Part shown: piece by piece, positions 8,076-17,164 of the stretch
Layout: each line of letters begins with the position of its first letter
How positions within the stretch are numbered: position 1 is the first letter of the stretch
Source: Deltaproteobacteria bacterium
Lineage (GTDB): Bacteria > Myxococcota_A > UBA796 > JAFGLY01
Direction: 5' to 3'
NCBI GenBank assembly: GCA_016927815.1
Contig: JAFGLY010000150.1
Coordinates: 1-58,020, forward strand
Length of the DNA: 58,020 bases
Translations under genes and position numbers: made by a program
The notes under the pieces: model-generated
Seen by the model: the letters and a program-made list of their open reading frames with translations, nothing else
Told to the model about the DNA's origin: nothing
Databases searched by the model: none

Positions 8076-9224
8076 ATGCGCCGTCTCCTCCTCTTCCCCG
8101 TGGCTGCACTCGCCGCGTGCACCCCTGATCAGGCCGAGATCACCGGCCACTGGACCGCATGGTTCGCCGCTTCCTCCTCGACGTTCGTGGAGCAGCGCAC
8201 GCTCGCCCAGGCGACCCTTCCGGCCAAAGACCGCTCCCTCGAGCTCGCGGACTCCGTCACCGAGACCCTGTACGACTGCTCGCCCTCCAACCCGCTGGAA
8301 CAGGAACAGTCCGGGTGTGCCGACGTGGCGGACGACTGGCACAGCTGGCTCACGACCGACGGATACCACGTCGTGTCCTCGGAGATCGAGGTGTGGCGGA
8401 GCGAGGCCATCATGACCTCCGAGGACGATCTCCAGCTCACGTTCCACATGGACCTGGGCGAGGTGGATCTGCGGATCGCCTGGGTCGTGGACCCCCACTT
8501 CTCCCCCCGGGAGTGCGTCCAGAACGAGGACGGGGTCGCCGAGGAGGTGCCGGTGGACGGCGCCGACTGGATCGAGCAGTGGTCGGAGGACGAGGACGGG
8601 TACATCTTCTACCTGAACGCGGGGGCCTACCAGTACAACCCGTACGACTCCGAGGAGTACTGGCCGCTCTACAACAACTGGCTCTCCGGCTATTCCAACG
8701 CCAAGTTCGTCGGAGAGGACGACAAGTCCGAAGCCGAGGAGTTCCACTCCCACCCCTCCGACTTCGGGTCCAGCGCAGCCCAGACCTGGTACCTGCCCCT
8801 CGATCCCACCGATCCCGCCTGGGAGACCTACGAGGCCTTCGCCGAGAACATCCGGCAGGCCGCCACGGGCTGGGCGCTGGAGCTCAGGAACGACATCTCG
8901 GCGGACCTCGGCTTCGGCTTCGAGGGCTACGAACTCAAGATCGAGGACAACATGTGGCGACCCATCGATGCCTCGTCCGCGGGGCTCGACGGGTGGATCC
9001 AGATGGATGCCTCCTGGGTGCGCCTCGACAAGCGGGGCGACCAGGTCGCCGAGGGGGAGTCGGTCGAGGGCGACTTCCAGATCTTCTTCGACGCGATCGA
9101 CTCCGGATCCCACCTCGCCGTGCGGGGCGAGTTCTCGATCCCCGAGATCCACGGGGATCCATGGGGCTACGCTCAGCTCCACGAGGAGAAGCAGGAGGAG
9201 AACCAGACCCCCACCTGCGAATGA
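8076..9224 (+). CDS. Lipoprotein of unknown function
   Basis: A 382-residue protein with a lipoprotein signal: MRR, a hydrophobic core and LAAC with Cys at about residue 15, followed by TPDQ. The mature part is strongly acidic and rich in Trp, Tyr, Asp and Glu, without recognisable repeats or catalytic motifs. Alternating segments around residues 100-200 and 270-370 read like beta-strand-rich domains. The start has GAGG 6 nt upstream. It is probably an outer-membrane or periplasmic lipoprotein. I do not recognise the family. Confidence 0.8.
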   Translation: MRRLLLFPVAALAACTPDQAEITGHWTAWFAASSSTFVEQRTLAQATLPAKDRSLELADSVTETLYDCSPSNPLEQEQSGCADVADDWHSWLTTDGYHVVSSEIEVWRSEAIMTSEDDLQLTFHMDLGEVDLRIAWVVDPHFSPRECVQNEDGVAEEVPVDGADWIEQWSEDEDGYIFYLNAGAYQYNPYDSEEYWPLYNNWLSGYSNAKFVGEDDKSEAEEFHSHPSDFGSSAAQTWYLPLDPTDPAWETYEAFAENIRQAATGWALELRNDISADLGFGFEGYELKIEDNMWRPIDASSAGLDGWIQMDASWVRLDKRGDQVAEGESVEGDFQIFFDAIDSGSHLAVRGEFSIPEIHGDPWGYAQLHEEKQEENQTPTCE

Positions 9225-9266
9225 TCGGGGTCAGGCTTTCCGGGCGTTGTACGCCCTGGCGGCTTC

Positions 9267-9295
9267 TTGACAACTGATTGAGGCCGCGGTAGTCT
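9267..9295 (+). promoter_or_regulatory. Candidate sigma-70-type promoter upstream of the 9547 gene
   Basis: A perfect TTGACA (9267-9272), a 17-nt spacer and TAGTCT (9290-9295) would start a transcript near 9302, leaving an unusually long leader of about 245 nt before the GTG at 9547. The 9225-9546 gap otherwise holds a run of 11 C at 9370-9380, a small hairpin GGGCGT/ACGCCC at about 9242-9256 and the strong hairpin at 9416-9443. Confidence 0.5.
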
Positions 9296-9415
9296 GTGTC
9301 CGATGTTCCGGATCCGGCTGGATCCGGATGGTCTTGGCCGGGACCTCCTACTCTAACTGCCGAGTGCGTCCCCCCCCCCCACATTCGGCATTTTAGGAGG
9401 CCCGGCCACCCTCCC

Positions 9416-9443
9416 GAACCCCCCTCCTCCCGGAGGGGGGTTC
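9416..9443 (+). terminator. Strong leader hairpin, possible terminator or attenuator
   Basis: GAACCCCCCTCC (9416-9427) pairs perfectly with GGAGGGGGGTTC (9432-9443) around a TCCC loop: 12 GC-rich base pairs. No T-run follows (GTTGCAT), so factor-independent termination is uncertain. It lies in the leader of the 9547 gene, where it could also act as an attenuator or protect the mRNA. Confidence 0.4.
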
Positions 9444-9546
9444 GTTGCATCGCGAATCCTCCTCCGGGCGTGCCTCGCCGCGGGAATCTCTTGCAGGCGA
9501 CGATCCGATGGGGCACCCTGACACTCCCCCCTCTCGTGGAGCACGC

Positions 9547-10347
9547 GTGCGCCTTCTGCCCTTCCTGCTCCTGTTCGCCGGCCTCGCCTCGGGGTGTCGC
9601 GCGAGCGACGGCTGGCCCCACGACGCCGATGCTCCCTGGCGGGTCGCAATCGCCGAGAAGGACGCGGCCACCTGGGTCCTCTTCGACCGCAAAGACGAGA
9701 TTCCCGCGTCCGTGGACGTGGTCGGCTATCGCTCGACGACCCGATCAACCCTGGCCGAGGCGCCACTGGCGTGGAACCCCTGCCCCGGGGCACGCGACTT
9801 CGCACGGGTGCGCGCCTACGCGGCCCTCACGCCCCCCGAGCACCCGGGGATCGCGATCGTGGGTTTGGCCGAACCTCCCGCGCTCCAGCGCCCCTCCCTC
9901 ACCCCCGCCGACCTGTCCACCCACGCGCGCGAGCGCCTGGTCGAACTGGCGCTTGCAGATGCTCGGGCCGCTCGGGGACGTGCGGGCTCCGAGGCGCCCG
10001 AGGTCACCCTCCGCACCCTGGTCAAAGTCCGGCGGCCCGGCTCCCCGCCCCAGTACCTGGCCGCCGGAGAAGCCGGCTGCCGCGGGTACGTGGCCCTGCT
10101 CGACACCACCGCACGGCTGTCGGTGGTCAGCGACGTCGTGGATCTGCCCGGACCCACCTGTGCACCGATGGCTGCCCAGCCTCCCACCGACCTCGACGGG
10201 GACGGTCGTCTGGAGGTGGTGGCCCGCGCCGGGAACGGCGAACCGGGCACCGGCGTGTTACGCGCCGTGTGGCGCCTGGATCCTGAGGAGCCTCGCCTCG
10301 AGCGCGTGTGGAAGCACGCGCTCGCCTGTACCGCCACGCGCCGGTGA
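9547..10347 (+). CDS. Lipoprotein of unknown function
   Basis: A 266-residue protein when started at GTG 9547, which places GTGGAG about 6 nt upstream and gives a clean lipoprotein signal MRLLPFLLLFAGLASGC with Cys17. Longer in-frame starts at 9445 and 9508 put over 30 hydrophilic residues before the signal and are less likely. The mature part has a DLDGDGRLEV loop near the C-terminus, an FG-GAP or EF-hand-like calcium loop, and four or so scattered cysteines. The family is not recognised. An FmdB-like zinc ribbon gene follows 32 nt later on the same strand. Confidence 0.72.
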   Translation: MRLLPFLLLFAGLASGCRASDGWPHDADAPWRVAIAEKDAATWVLFDRKDEIPASVDVVGYRSTTRSTLAEAPLAWNPCPGARDFARVRAYAALTPPEHPGIAIVGLAEPPALQRPSLTPADLSTHARERLVELALADARAARGRAGSEAPEVTLRTLVKVRRPGSPPQYLAAGEAGCRGYVALLDTTARLSVVSDVVDLPGPTCAPMAAQPPTDLDGDGRLEVVARAGNGEPGTGVLRAVWRLDPEEPRLERVWKHALACTATRR

Positions 10348-10379
10348 CACCCGGGACGCGTGACGGATCCGGAGTCCCC

Positions 10380-10580
10380 ATGCCTCTGTACGAGTTTCAC
10401 TGTCGGTCCTGCGGCCAGGACTTCGAGGAGTTCCTCTTTCCCTCGGAGCCCGAGGACGCCGTCGTGTGCCCCTCGTGCGGCGCCGACCACCCCGAGCGCC
10501 GACTTTCGCTGTTCGGCGTGGGGGCCGAGGGTGCGCGGACCGCACCCGCATCGTCCTGCGGCACGTCCTCGTTCGGCTGA
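10380..10580 (+). CDS. FmdB-family zinc ribbon protein
   Basis: A 66-residue protein starting MPLYEFHCRSCGQDFEEF, the hallmark of the FmdB/CxxC_CxxC_SSSS putative regulatory family. Zinc ligands are Cys8, Cys11, Cys30 and Cys33, and the tail is Ser/Gly/Ala-rich. The family was named for a regulator of formamidase in Methylophilus; in most bacteria its role is unproven. It lies just downstream of the 9547 lipoprotein gene and converges on the GH57-like gene. Confidence 0.88.
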   Translation: MPLYEFHCRSCGQDFEEFLFPSEPEDAVVCPSCGADHPERRLSLFGVGAEGARTAPASSCGTSSFG

Positions 10581-10595
10581 TCGATCTAGTGTACC

Positions 10596-10613
10596 GGGCG
10601 GCGGTCGCCGCCT
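10596..10613 (+). terminator. Candidate terminator hairpin between convergent genes
   Basis: GGCGGC (10597-10602) pairs with GCCGCC (10607-10612) around a GGTC loop in the 113-nt gap between the FmdB-like gene and the GH57-like gene. Only two Ts follow, so it is a weak call. Confidence 0.35.
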
Positions 10614-10693
10614 TCGTGTCCTCGATCCATCCGTCACTCGCAGCCTCGTCGCCCAGAACGAGGACCACGGGGCAGTGGCCGGGCTCGCGGGCC

Positions 10694-12877
10694 CTACCTG
10701 GCCTCGGCGACCGGGGTGACCTCTGCGTGCAACGTGACCGTGAAGGTGCGTCGCTCCTCGCCCCAGAGCGTGAGGGGCCAGGAGAGGAACAGGCAGGTCC
10801 CCTGGGGAAACACGCTCCACCCCCCGGGCTCCTGCAGGGCCGGACCGATCGTCTCCACGGGGAAGTGCCACACCCGCGCCGCGGGCTCCACCCCGATCCG
10901 AACCTTCAGGCGCGCCCGCTCGTCTGCCCACTCGATCCGCGCTGCCACCGCCTCCGGATCCGCGGACGCACCGGCTGGCTGGCCGTCCACCTCCAGGCGG
11001 ACCGCCGGATTCTCCCGAGGGTCCATCGCCAGCGTAAGTTCTGTGGAAAAGCAGGTTGATAGGGGATCTCGGAGGCGATTGGCCACGTCCCAGGTGACCT
11101 CGAACCCCCGGCCGTCGGGCAGGAGGTGGAGGGTCTTCACGACCCGAACGAGGTGCGCACCACCGTTGCGGTGCACCGCACCGTCCCGGGCGAGCCTGAG
11201 GATCGGACCGCCCGTGGCGGTGGACTCGGCCAGGAGCACGTCGTAGCACGCGCCCACGAAGTCGCCTTCCTCCGGGTAGCGTCCGATCCGGACGTTGGCG
11301 GGAGTGGCCTGAGGCCCCAGGAAGTGGTCGACCAGAGCCAGGCGCGGCCCTCGATCCAGGAGCGGTCGGACGCCCTTCCGGTCGTTCGAGGTGTCCTCGG
11401 GTTCGACGGTCTCGTCGTCTGCCGCCACGCTCGGCTCCACAGGCTCGGGGGCGGACGGCTCGCAGGGGGTGCCGGGGGGCAGGAGGGCCGGCAGCACGGG
11501 GTCCTGCTCGAGCAGCGCGTGGCAGGCCTCCACACGTCGCGTGAGGGACTCGAAGAGGTCCATGAAGAGGCCCAGCAGTTCGCACTCCTGCACGGCACCG
11601 CCCATGGCAGGAGCCACCACCAGCCTCAGGTCCGGGGAGCGAAACTCGATCTCCTCGTGACCGTCCCCGTCCTGGTCTCGACGCTCCAGGCGGTCCGGGC
11701 CGGGGGTCTCGAGTGCGCGGGACGCCTCGCTCAAGGCGCGCAGCACCAGGGACCGGCAGCGCCTCCTCAGGTCGGCCCGATGCAGCCCTCCCCAAGGATC
11801 AGGCTGGTAGAACGCTGTGGATTGCGATCGGTAGAGGGCGAACACCGCCCGCTCCAGCGCGGGCGTGGCCCGGTCCCGGGGGAGCTTTCCGTCCCGGATG
11901 GCCGTGGACAACCGGTACACGTCGCGGGAGGCCTCCAGCATCCGCTGGAACAGCCGGTAGGACTCGTCGTACCGGACGAGGAACGCATCCCACGGCTGTG
12001 CGAGTGGGGGCTCGTCGGAGAACCGGTCGTCCCCGGTGGGAAGGAGCGCGGACAGGCGGGGATCCAGCGCCGAGGGCAGGGCGATGCGTCCGGCTGCCCG
12101 GAAGTGGTCGAGGAGCGTCTCGATCCCGATGGCGGTGAGCCAGTGGTGCTCACCCGCGAGCCGCTCGAGGAGTCGGGGCAGCCAGGGATCCGGGCCCCAG
12201 GCCTGGACGTCGCTTCCGGATCGGATCCCCAACTCCCGGGCATCGATCATCCAGGTCACGGCGCCGGTCCCTTCCTCGGCTCGACGGCGGAGGCTCCTGA
12301 CCAGCACCTCGGGCGACTGTTCGGGCAGGACCCGGTCCACCCGACCCCGATCCGGCACCACGGCCAGCGTTTCCCCCTCCCGGACGGCCACCCGCCAGGG
12401 ACCGACCGCCGCCTCGCCCAGCCCTGCCTGGAGGAAGGTCGCGACATCGACCAGGGCCGCGGACAGACCGGCCCGGCCCAGCACGTGCGGAAGCGACGGA
12501 TCCCAGGCGGGGAGCCAGGCCGCCACGGGCGGGTTCCCGAGCAGGGCCTTGAGCCGCCGTGCGGACAGGCGAAGCTGGCCCAGGGCATCCCGTTCGGGCA
12601 CCGCCCCGAGAGGGGGGTCGTACCAACCGCCGCACAGCAGATCCACCCCCGGTCGTCCGGCCACCCGCCTCAAGGTCGCGAGCGCGTCGGGACGGGTGGA
12701 CTCCAGGGCTTCGAGGAGCAGACCCGAGACCTGCAGGGCCACCGGGACGCCGGGTGCGTTCTCGAGGGCCTGGATCGTCGGACCGAAGGCTCGATCCCAG
12801 GCCGATGCGATCCCTGCACGATCCGCCGTGGGGGGGACCGCGAAACGGACGCCGAGGACCAGGGCGAGGGAGTCCAT
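10694..12877 (-). CDS. GH57-like protein with degenerate catalytic motifs
   Basis: A 727-residue protein with the layout of GH57 amylases/4-alpha-glucanotransferases: an N-terminal barrel to about 300, a helical middle, then a C-terminal beta domain (about 400-720) like the DUF1926 region. The second motif survives as GGWYDP (83-88). The family HQP of motif 1 reads AVP (about 13-15). Motif 3, WLxERVW in active enzymes, reads WLPAWDP (121-127), so the Glu nucleophile is replaced by Ala124. Motif 4, DDGEKFG, reads IDARELG (211-217); one Asp may remain. The protein is therefore probably not an active retaining glucosidase. A carbohydrate-binding or regulatory pseudoenzyme, or a changed mechanism, fits better. 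It is divergent from the beta-propeller gene. Confidence 0.75.
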   Translation of the reverse strand: MDSLALVLGVRFAVPPTADRAGIASAWDRAFGPTIQALENAPGVPVALQVSGLLLEALESTRPDALATLRRVAGRPGVDLLCGGWYDPPLGAVPERDALGQLRLSARRLKALLGNPPVAAWLPAWDPSLPHVLGRAGLSAALVDVATFLQAGLGEAAVGPWRVAVREGETLAVVPDRGRVDRVLPEQSPEVLVRSLRRRAEEGTGAVTWMIDARELGIRSGSDVQAWGPDPWLPRLLERLAGEHHWLTAIGIETLLDHFRAAGRIALPSALDPRLSALLPTGDDRFSDEPPLAQPWDAFLVRYDESYRLFQRMLEASRDVYRLSTAIRDGKLPRDRATPALERAVFALYRSQSTAFYQPDPWGGLHRADLRRRCRSLVLRALSEASRALETPGPDRLERRDQDGDGHEEIEFRSPDLRLVVAPAMGGAVQECELLGLFMDLFESLTRRVEACHALLEQDPVLPALLPPGTPCEPSAPEPVEPSVAADDETVEPEDTSNDRKGVRPLLDRGPRLALVDHFLGPQATPANVRIGRYPEEGDFVGACYDVLLAESTATGGPILRLARDGAVHRNGGAHLVRVVKTLHLLPDGRGFEVTWDVANRLRDPLSTCFSTELTLAMDPRENPAVRLEVDGQPAGASADPEAVAARIEWADERARLKVRIGVEPAARVWHFPVETIGPALQEPGGWSVFPQGTCLFLSWPLTLWGEERRTFTVTLHAEVTPVAEAR

Positions 12878-13006
12878 GCGGCAGGGGCACCGGAGCCCTC
12901 CCTAACCTGCGTTCGGGGTCGGGCGAATGCGATGGCGTCGCCCTCGGTCCCGCACCCCCCCGAGGCGTGGCTGGCGAGAGGCTCCGGTGGGCGCTAGACG
13001 GATGCC

Positions 13007-14839
13007 ATGCCCTCGTTGGTCGATCGCTTCTGCCCCAACGTCCACGACGGTGCGATCAGCGCCGCGGCCTTCGACCCGGTCTCCGGTACCGTGGCCACGG
13101 CGGACGTCACCGGACTCGTCGCGGTCCAGCGGCGAGGCGAGTCCTCGCCGGGCCTCGTCTTCCGGCCGGCCGGCCCGGTGGATGGTGCCCTGGCGCTCAT
13201 CACCGGCGGTGCGATGTTGGCCGTGGGGGACTCCGAGGGTTCCATAGGGGTCTTCCGGACCGACGACGGAGCCCCCGTCTTCCAGGAGATCCGGGAGGGT
13301 GAGCAGGGTCGCGTCCGCGCCATGAAGGGCGTGGCCCTGTCCCCGGAGGGCACGCGGTGTGCGGCCATCGCCGCCGACGGACTGCTGCGCCTCTGGGACC
13401 TCGTGCGGTGCGAGAAAGAGATCGCATGGCGCGGCTTCGGGGGCAGCAGCGTGGCGTTCGACGCCCGGGGGGAGCGCATCCTGTGCATGGACGAGGAGGG
13501 GCAGCCCCGTCTGGTGGATCTCGTGTCCCGCGAGGGGATCCCCCTCGACCACCTCCAGGTGCCGGCGGACCGGGCCTGCTTCACCCAAGACGGCACCCAC
13601 GTGGTCTCCGTCGGTCCGGGCGGCGTGAGCCTGCTCCGCGTCCTGGACGGCGTGATGGTGGCCTCCTTCGCCACCCGGGGCGGCAGTGGGCTCAAGAACC
13701 TCGTGCTCTCCCCCGAGGGGGATCGGGCCGCGGTGATCACGCAGCGCTCGGTCCACGCCTTCACGCTGCCGGACCTCGCACCGGCGGATTCGTTCCAGCA
13801 CGGGGCGCCCGATACACGCGGGGCCGCCTGGTGGCCGAGGACGGGTCGTGTGCGGGTCGGCGGCGGGGATGGGCTCTTCCACGCAGGGGGGCGGGCCAGC
13901 CCCGGTCCGGTCACCCGTGTCGCGGGGTTCGGCGACTTCCGGGCCGTCGCCCACGCCGATCGGCTCGCGTTCTGGGCTCGCGGGCGCAGGCTCTGGGAGA
14001 CTCAACTCGAAGGCGGGGTGAAGGACGTGGCGCTGGACCGGGAGGGCCGCATCGTGGCGATCCTCTCCGAGGAGGGCCCCGTCCAGGTTCTGGAGGGACG
14101 CAGCGGACAGGTGGTCTTCGACGGTGGCCCCGCCACCCGCGGCGCAACCGCCGTCGAGGTGGGGGGGCCCGTGGTGGCGGTGTCCCTGGCGGCTGGAGGG
14201 ATCCGCTGGTGGCACCTGGCGAAGAACCAGGCCTTCGACCTGGCCTGGCCTCGGGCCATGGCCCTCTCGGGCAGCGGTCTCTGGCTGGGCGTGGTCACGC
14301 CGCGTGGGGCCGTGAAGGTGCTCGACCCCACCACCGGCGCCGACGCCATCGCCCCGCCGGACCCCATGGGCGAGTCCCCGGTGCGCCTCCTGGCCTTCGT
14401 GAACCGCCGCGCGGATCTCCTCGTGGTGGACGCCGACGGGAACCTGTCCTGCTACGATCTCGCCGAGGGTATCCGGGAGGACCAGCCCGCACGGGGTCAC
14501 GACGTGGTGGCCCTGGACGACCCCATCGATCGCCTGTGGGGCATCACGGGCAATCGCCAGTGCGCGTTGCGCCTGCCCGGTCGGGCATCGTGTGGCATCG
14601 CCGTGGTGGACATGCACAGCGGCGTCCCCGCCTTTCTCAAGGATCTCCCGCCAGCCACCGTGGTCGATGTGGAGTCCGGCGCCCTGCTCTCGCCCGCACG
14701 GGGTTCCGCGGTGCTGGAGCGCACCCTCGAAGGCCGGGAGCAGCGGGTTCTGCGCTCGTTGGCCGAAGACCAGTGGATCTCGTTCCAGGAGAGCGGGATT
14801 CTCGAGGCCAGCGAGAACGTGGGCGAGGCGCTGGGGTAG
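13007..14839 (+). CDS. WD40/quinoprotein-like beta-propeller protein
   Basis: A 610-residue protein made of repeating 40-45-residue blades, with recurring patterns such as VALSPEGTRCAAIAADGLLRLWDL and LVLSPEGDRAAVITQ. The number of blades suggests two seven-bladed propellers, about 1-300 and 300-600. There is no signal peptide or membrane segment, so it should be cytoplasmic, and no enzyme motif. Such proteins act as protein-interaction platforms. It is transcribed away from the GH57-like gene across a 129-nt gap, so the two may share regulation. The partner is unknown. Confidence 0.8.
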   Translation: MPSLVDRFCPNVHDGAISAAAFDPVSGTVATADVTGLVAVQRRGESSPGLVFRPAGPVDGALALITGGAMLAVGDSEGSIGVFRTDDGAPVFQEIREGEQGRVRAMKGVALSPEGTRCAAIAADGLLRLWDLVRCEKEIAWRGFGGSSVAFDARGERILCMDEEGQPRLVDLVSREGIPLDHLQVPADRACFTQDGTHVVSVGPGGVSLLRVLDGVMVASFATRGGSGLKNLVLSPEGDRAAVITQRSVHAFTLPDLAPADSFQHGAPDTRGAAWWPRTGRVRVGGGDGLFHAGGRASPGPVTRVAGFGDFRAVAHADRLAFWARGRRLWETQLEGGVKDVALDREGRIVAILSEEGPVQVLEGRSGQVVFDGGPATRGATAVEVGGPVVAVSLAAGGIRWWHLAKNQAFDLAWPRAMALSGSGLWLGVVTPRGAVKVLDPTTGADAIAPPDPMGESPVRLLAFVNRRADLLVVDADGNLSCYDLAEGIREDQPARGHDVVALDDPIDRLWGITGNRQCALRLPGRASCGIAVVDMHSGVPAFLKDLPPATVVDVESGALLSPARGSAVLERTLEGREQRVLRSLAEDQWISFQESGILEASENVGEALG

Positions 14840-14866
14840 ATCGGTCCCGGCCCCGGTGGGTTCGCC

Positions 14867-17161
14867 CTACCGCCCCAGGCTCTCCCTGATCCTCCGGATC
14901 AGTCCTTTTCGGCCGCCTTCCTCCGGCGCCGGCGTGTCCGGGGACGCGATGGACGGCTCGACGCTCGATGCCTCGTCGCCCACCTCCGAAGCCCGAGGCA
15001 ACGGTCCGTCCTCTCCGGGGAAGGCCCCGGTCAGCGTGCCGGTTCCCTGCATGAACCGGGCCCAGATCGGAAGGGCGGCCACCGAGCCGGGCAGCCCCAC
15101 CGGCCGGGCCCGATCGTGGCCCACCCAGACGACGGCCACGATCCGCGGGCTGAAGCCGGCGAACCAGGCGTCTCGCTCCCCGTCCGTGGTTCCGCTCTTG
15201 CCCCCCACGGCGCCGGACACGCCGTAGCGGACCGCCCGGGCGCCGGTGCCCGAGACCATCACCTCGCGAAGGGCCTGGAGGGCCGTGGCCACAGACTCCT
15301 CGGTCGCGACCCGCTCGGGCCGGGCACGGACCGGGTCCGGGGCACCGGATTCCGCCGTGGCCCGTACCAGGAACGCGCGTGCCCGGCGGCCGCCTCCAGG
15401 AAAGACGCCGTAGGCCTCGGCCACCTGGAGAGGCGAGGCCTCGAAGGCACCCAGCGCAGCCGACGGGTGGTCGGTGACACCGGACAGGCCCACCCGTCGG
15501 CAGAAAGCCTGGAGACGCCCGAGGCCGAGCCGCTCCGCGAGGTGGATGGAGGGCACGTTGAGGGAGTGGACGACGGCCTCCCGCACCGTGACCTCGCCCC
15601 GGAACCGGCCGTCGTAGTTGGCCGGTCGCCAGGTCCTGCCACCGATCTCGCGTTCGTAGGGCTCGTCGGGCAGCACGGTGCCCAGCGTGAGCGCAGGGTC
15701 CGCGTCGAGGGCCGCGACCAGCGTGAAGGGCTTGACCAGGGAGCCCACCTGGCGGCGGCCGGCCGTGGCCCGGTTGAAGGTGGAGACCGCGTAGTCGCGG
15801 CCCCCCACGAGGGCCAGGATCTCCCCCGTGTGGGGATCGAGGGCCACGAGCGCCGCCTGGGCGTCCCGGGCACTCGGGTGCGCGGCCTCGACCTGGGCGA
15901 GGCCCTCGGCCACGGCGCGCTCCGCGAGGCGCTGCAGCACGGGCTGGATCGTGGTGTGGACCTCGCGGCCCGCGCTCACGGTGCCCGGCCCCGTCTCGGC
16001 CTCCACGACCTCAATCGCGTGGTCCACTGCCCAGTCGGCCTCCCGGTGGACGCCGGTGGGGACCACGCCGAGCGGGCGCGCGGCCTCCCGGCGGGCCGTG
16101 GCCTCATCGAGTGCGCCGGTCGCCACGAGGCGATGCAGCGCCACGTTGCGACGCTCGAGCGCTTGATCCGGATGCCTCAGGGGCGACCAGGCGCCAGGGG
16201 CGGCGATGATGCCCGCCAGGGTGGCACACTGCCCCGGCGTGAGTGCGTCGAGCGAGGTGCCGAAGGTGACCCGGGCCGCCTCGGCGACTCCGTGGATGGC
16301 CTGTCCCCCGGCCTGCCCGAGGTAGACCCCGTTCAGGTAGAGCTCGAAGATCTCGTCCTTGGAGAGCCTGCGTTCGAGGGCCAACGCGAGCAGCGCCTCC
16401 CGGAACTTGCGGGCCACGGTGCGCCGGGAGTCCAGGAAGAGGTTCTTGGCGAGCTGCTGCGTGATGGTGGACCCTCCCTGCACCGCCTCGCCCGCCGCGA
16501 GGTCGACCCACAGGGCCCTGAGGATGCCACGGGCCGAGATCCCCCGGTGCGTGTAGAATCCGGTGTCCTCCATGGCGAGGACGGCCTTGCGGAGGAGCGG
16601 AGGGATCTCGGCCAGCGGCACCTCGTGCCGACGCTCGGCACCGGGACCCGCCACCGTGGCCAGCACCGCGGGCGCGAACCGGGCCGGGGAGGAGGGGGTG
16701 ACCGAGCGGACGCGACCCTGACGGAAGGTGACGCGCACGTCGGCGGCAGGCACGCTCCAGCCCGGGCCCCGCGCCGCGGGAACCCGGACCTGCACTGCGT
16801 CGGCCGAAGCGACGAAGTCGCCCGGCTCCCGCACCTGGGTCACCGGGTCGTAGCCCGCGGCCCTCAGATCGGCTGAGAGCTCGGACGCCGTGCACGCCAG
16901 GCCCGGCCACAGGCTGATCGGCGCCGAGAGCACGCGTCCAGGTTCAGACCAGATCCTGCCTTCGAGGCGAGAGGTCACGGTATCGGTGGCCTCGCGCCAG
17001 AGCCCGAGCAGGACGATCGAGACCCCGAGGACGAGCCCTGTCCCGATCGACAGGATCGTGCCCCGCCACCAGGGGCTCCTCCGTGCGGGCTTGTGCCGGG
17101 CAGGACGTCGCGCAGGACGCTTCCTCGCACCCCTCGCGCCGCTGACCCCGCGTTTCGCCAC
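14867..17161 (-). CDS. mrcB: Class A penicillin-binding protein, PBP1b-like
   Basis: A 764-residue bifunctional peptidoglycan synthase. A basic N-terminus (1-33) and one membrane helix (about 34-54) precede a region (about 65-155) resembling the UB2H domain of PBP1b. The glycosyltransferase (GT51) domain has EDTGFYTHRGI with catalytic Glu198, GGSTITQQLAKNLFL and Glu255 in RKFREALLAL. The transpeptidase domain has SLVK (Ser474, Lys477), SLN (533-535) and KSGTT (655-659). It polymerises lipid II and cross-links peptides in the periplasm. The start is GTG at 17161, 3 nt after the transketolase stop, so the two genes are coupled. The symbol follows domain similarity; PBP1a-type naming is possible. 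Confidence 0.92.
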   Translation of the reverse strand: MAKRGVSGARGARKRPARRPARHKPARRSPWWRGTILSIGTGLVLGVSIVLLGLWREATDTVTSRLEGRIWSEPGRVLSAPISLWPGLACTASELSADLRAAGYDPVTQVREPGDFVASADAVQVRVPAARGPGWSVPAADVRVTFRQGRVRSVTPSSPARFAPAVLATVAGPGAERRHEVPLAEIPPLLRKAVLAMEDTGFYTHRGISARGILRALWVDLAAGEAVQGGSTITQQLAKNLFLDSRRTVARKFREALLALALERRLSKDEIFELYLNGVYLGQAGGQAIHGVAEAARVTFGTSLDALTPGQCATLAGIIAAPGAWSPLRHPDQALERRNVALHRLVATGALDEATARREAARPLGVVPTGVHREADWAVDHAIEVVEAETGPGTVSAGREVHTTIQPVLQRLAERAVAEGLAQVEAAHPSARDAQAALVALDPHTGEILALVGGRDYAVSTFNRATAGRRQVGSLVKPFTLVAALDADPALTLGTVLPDEPYEREIGGRTWRPANYDGRFRGEVTVREAVVHSLNVPSIHLAERLGLGRLQAFCRRVGLSGVTDHPSAALGAFEASPLQVAEAYGVFPGGGRRARAFLVRATAESGAPDPVRARPERVATEESVATALQALREVMVSGTGARAVRYGVSGAVGGKSGTTDGERDAWFAGFSPRIVAVVWVGHDRARPVGLPGSVAALPIWARFMQGTGTLTGAFPGEDGPLPRASEVGDEASSVEPSIASPDTPAPEEGGRKGLIRRIRESLGR

Positions 17162-17164
17162 GGC

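Noticed and set aside
5270-8128. A 952-codon plus-strand open frame over dnaX, the RNA genes and tadA
   Set aside because: It reads through the SRP RNA and two tRNAs on the opposite strand and has no recognisable domain.
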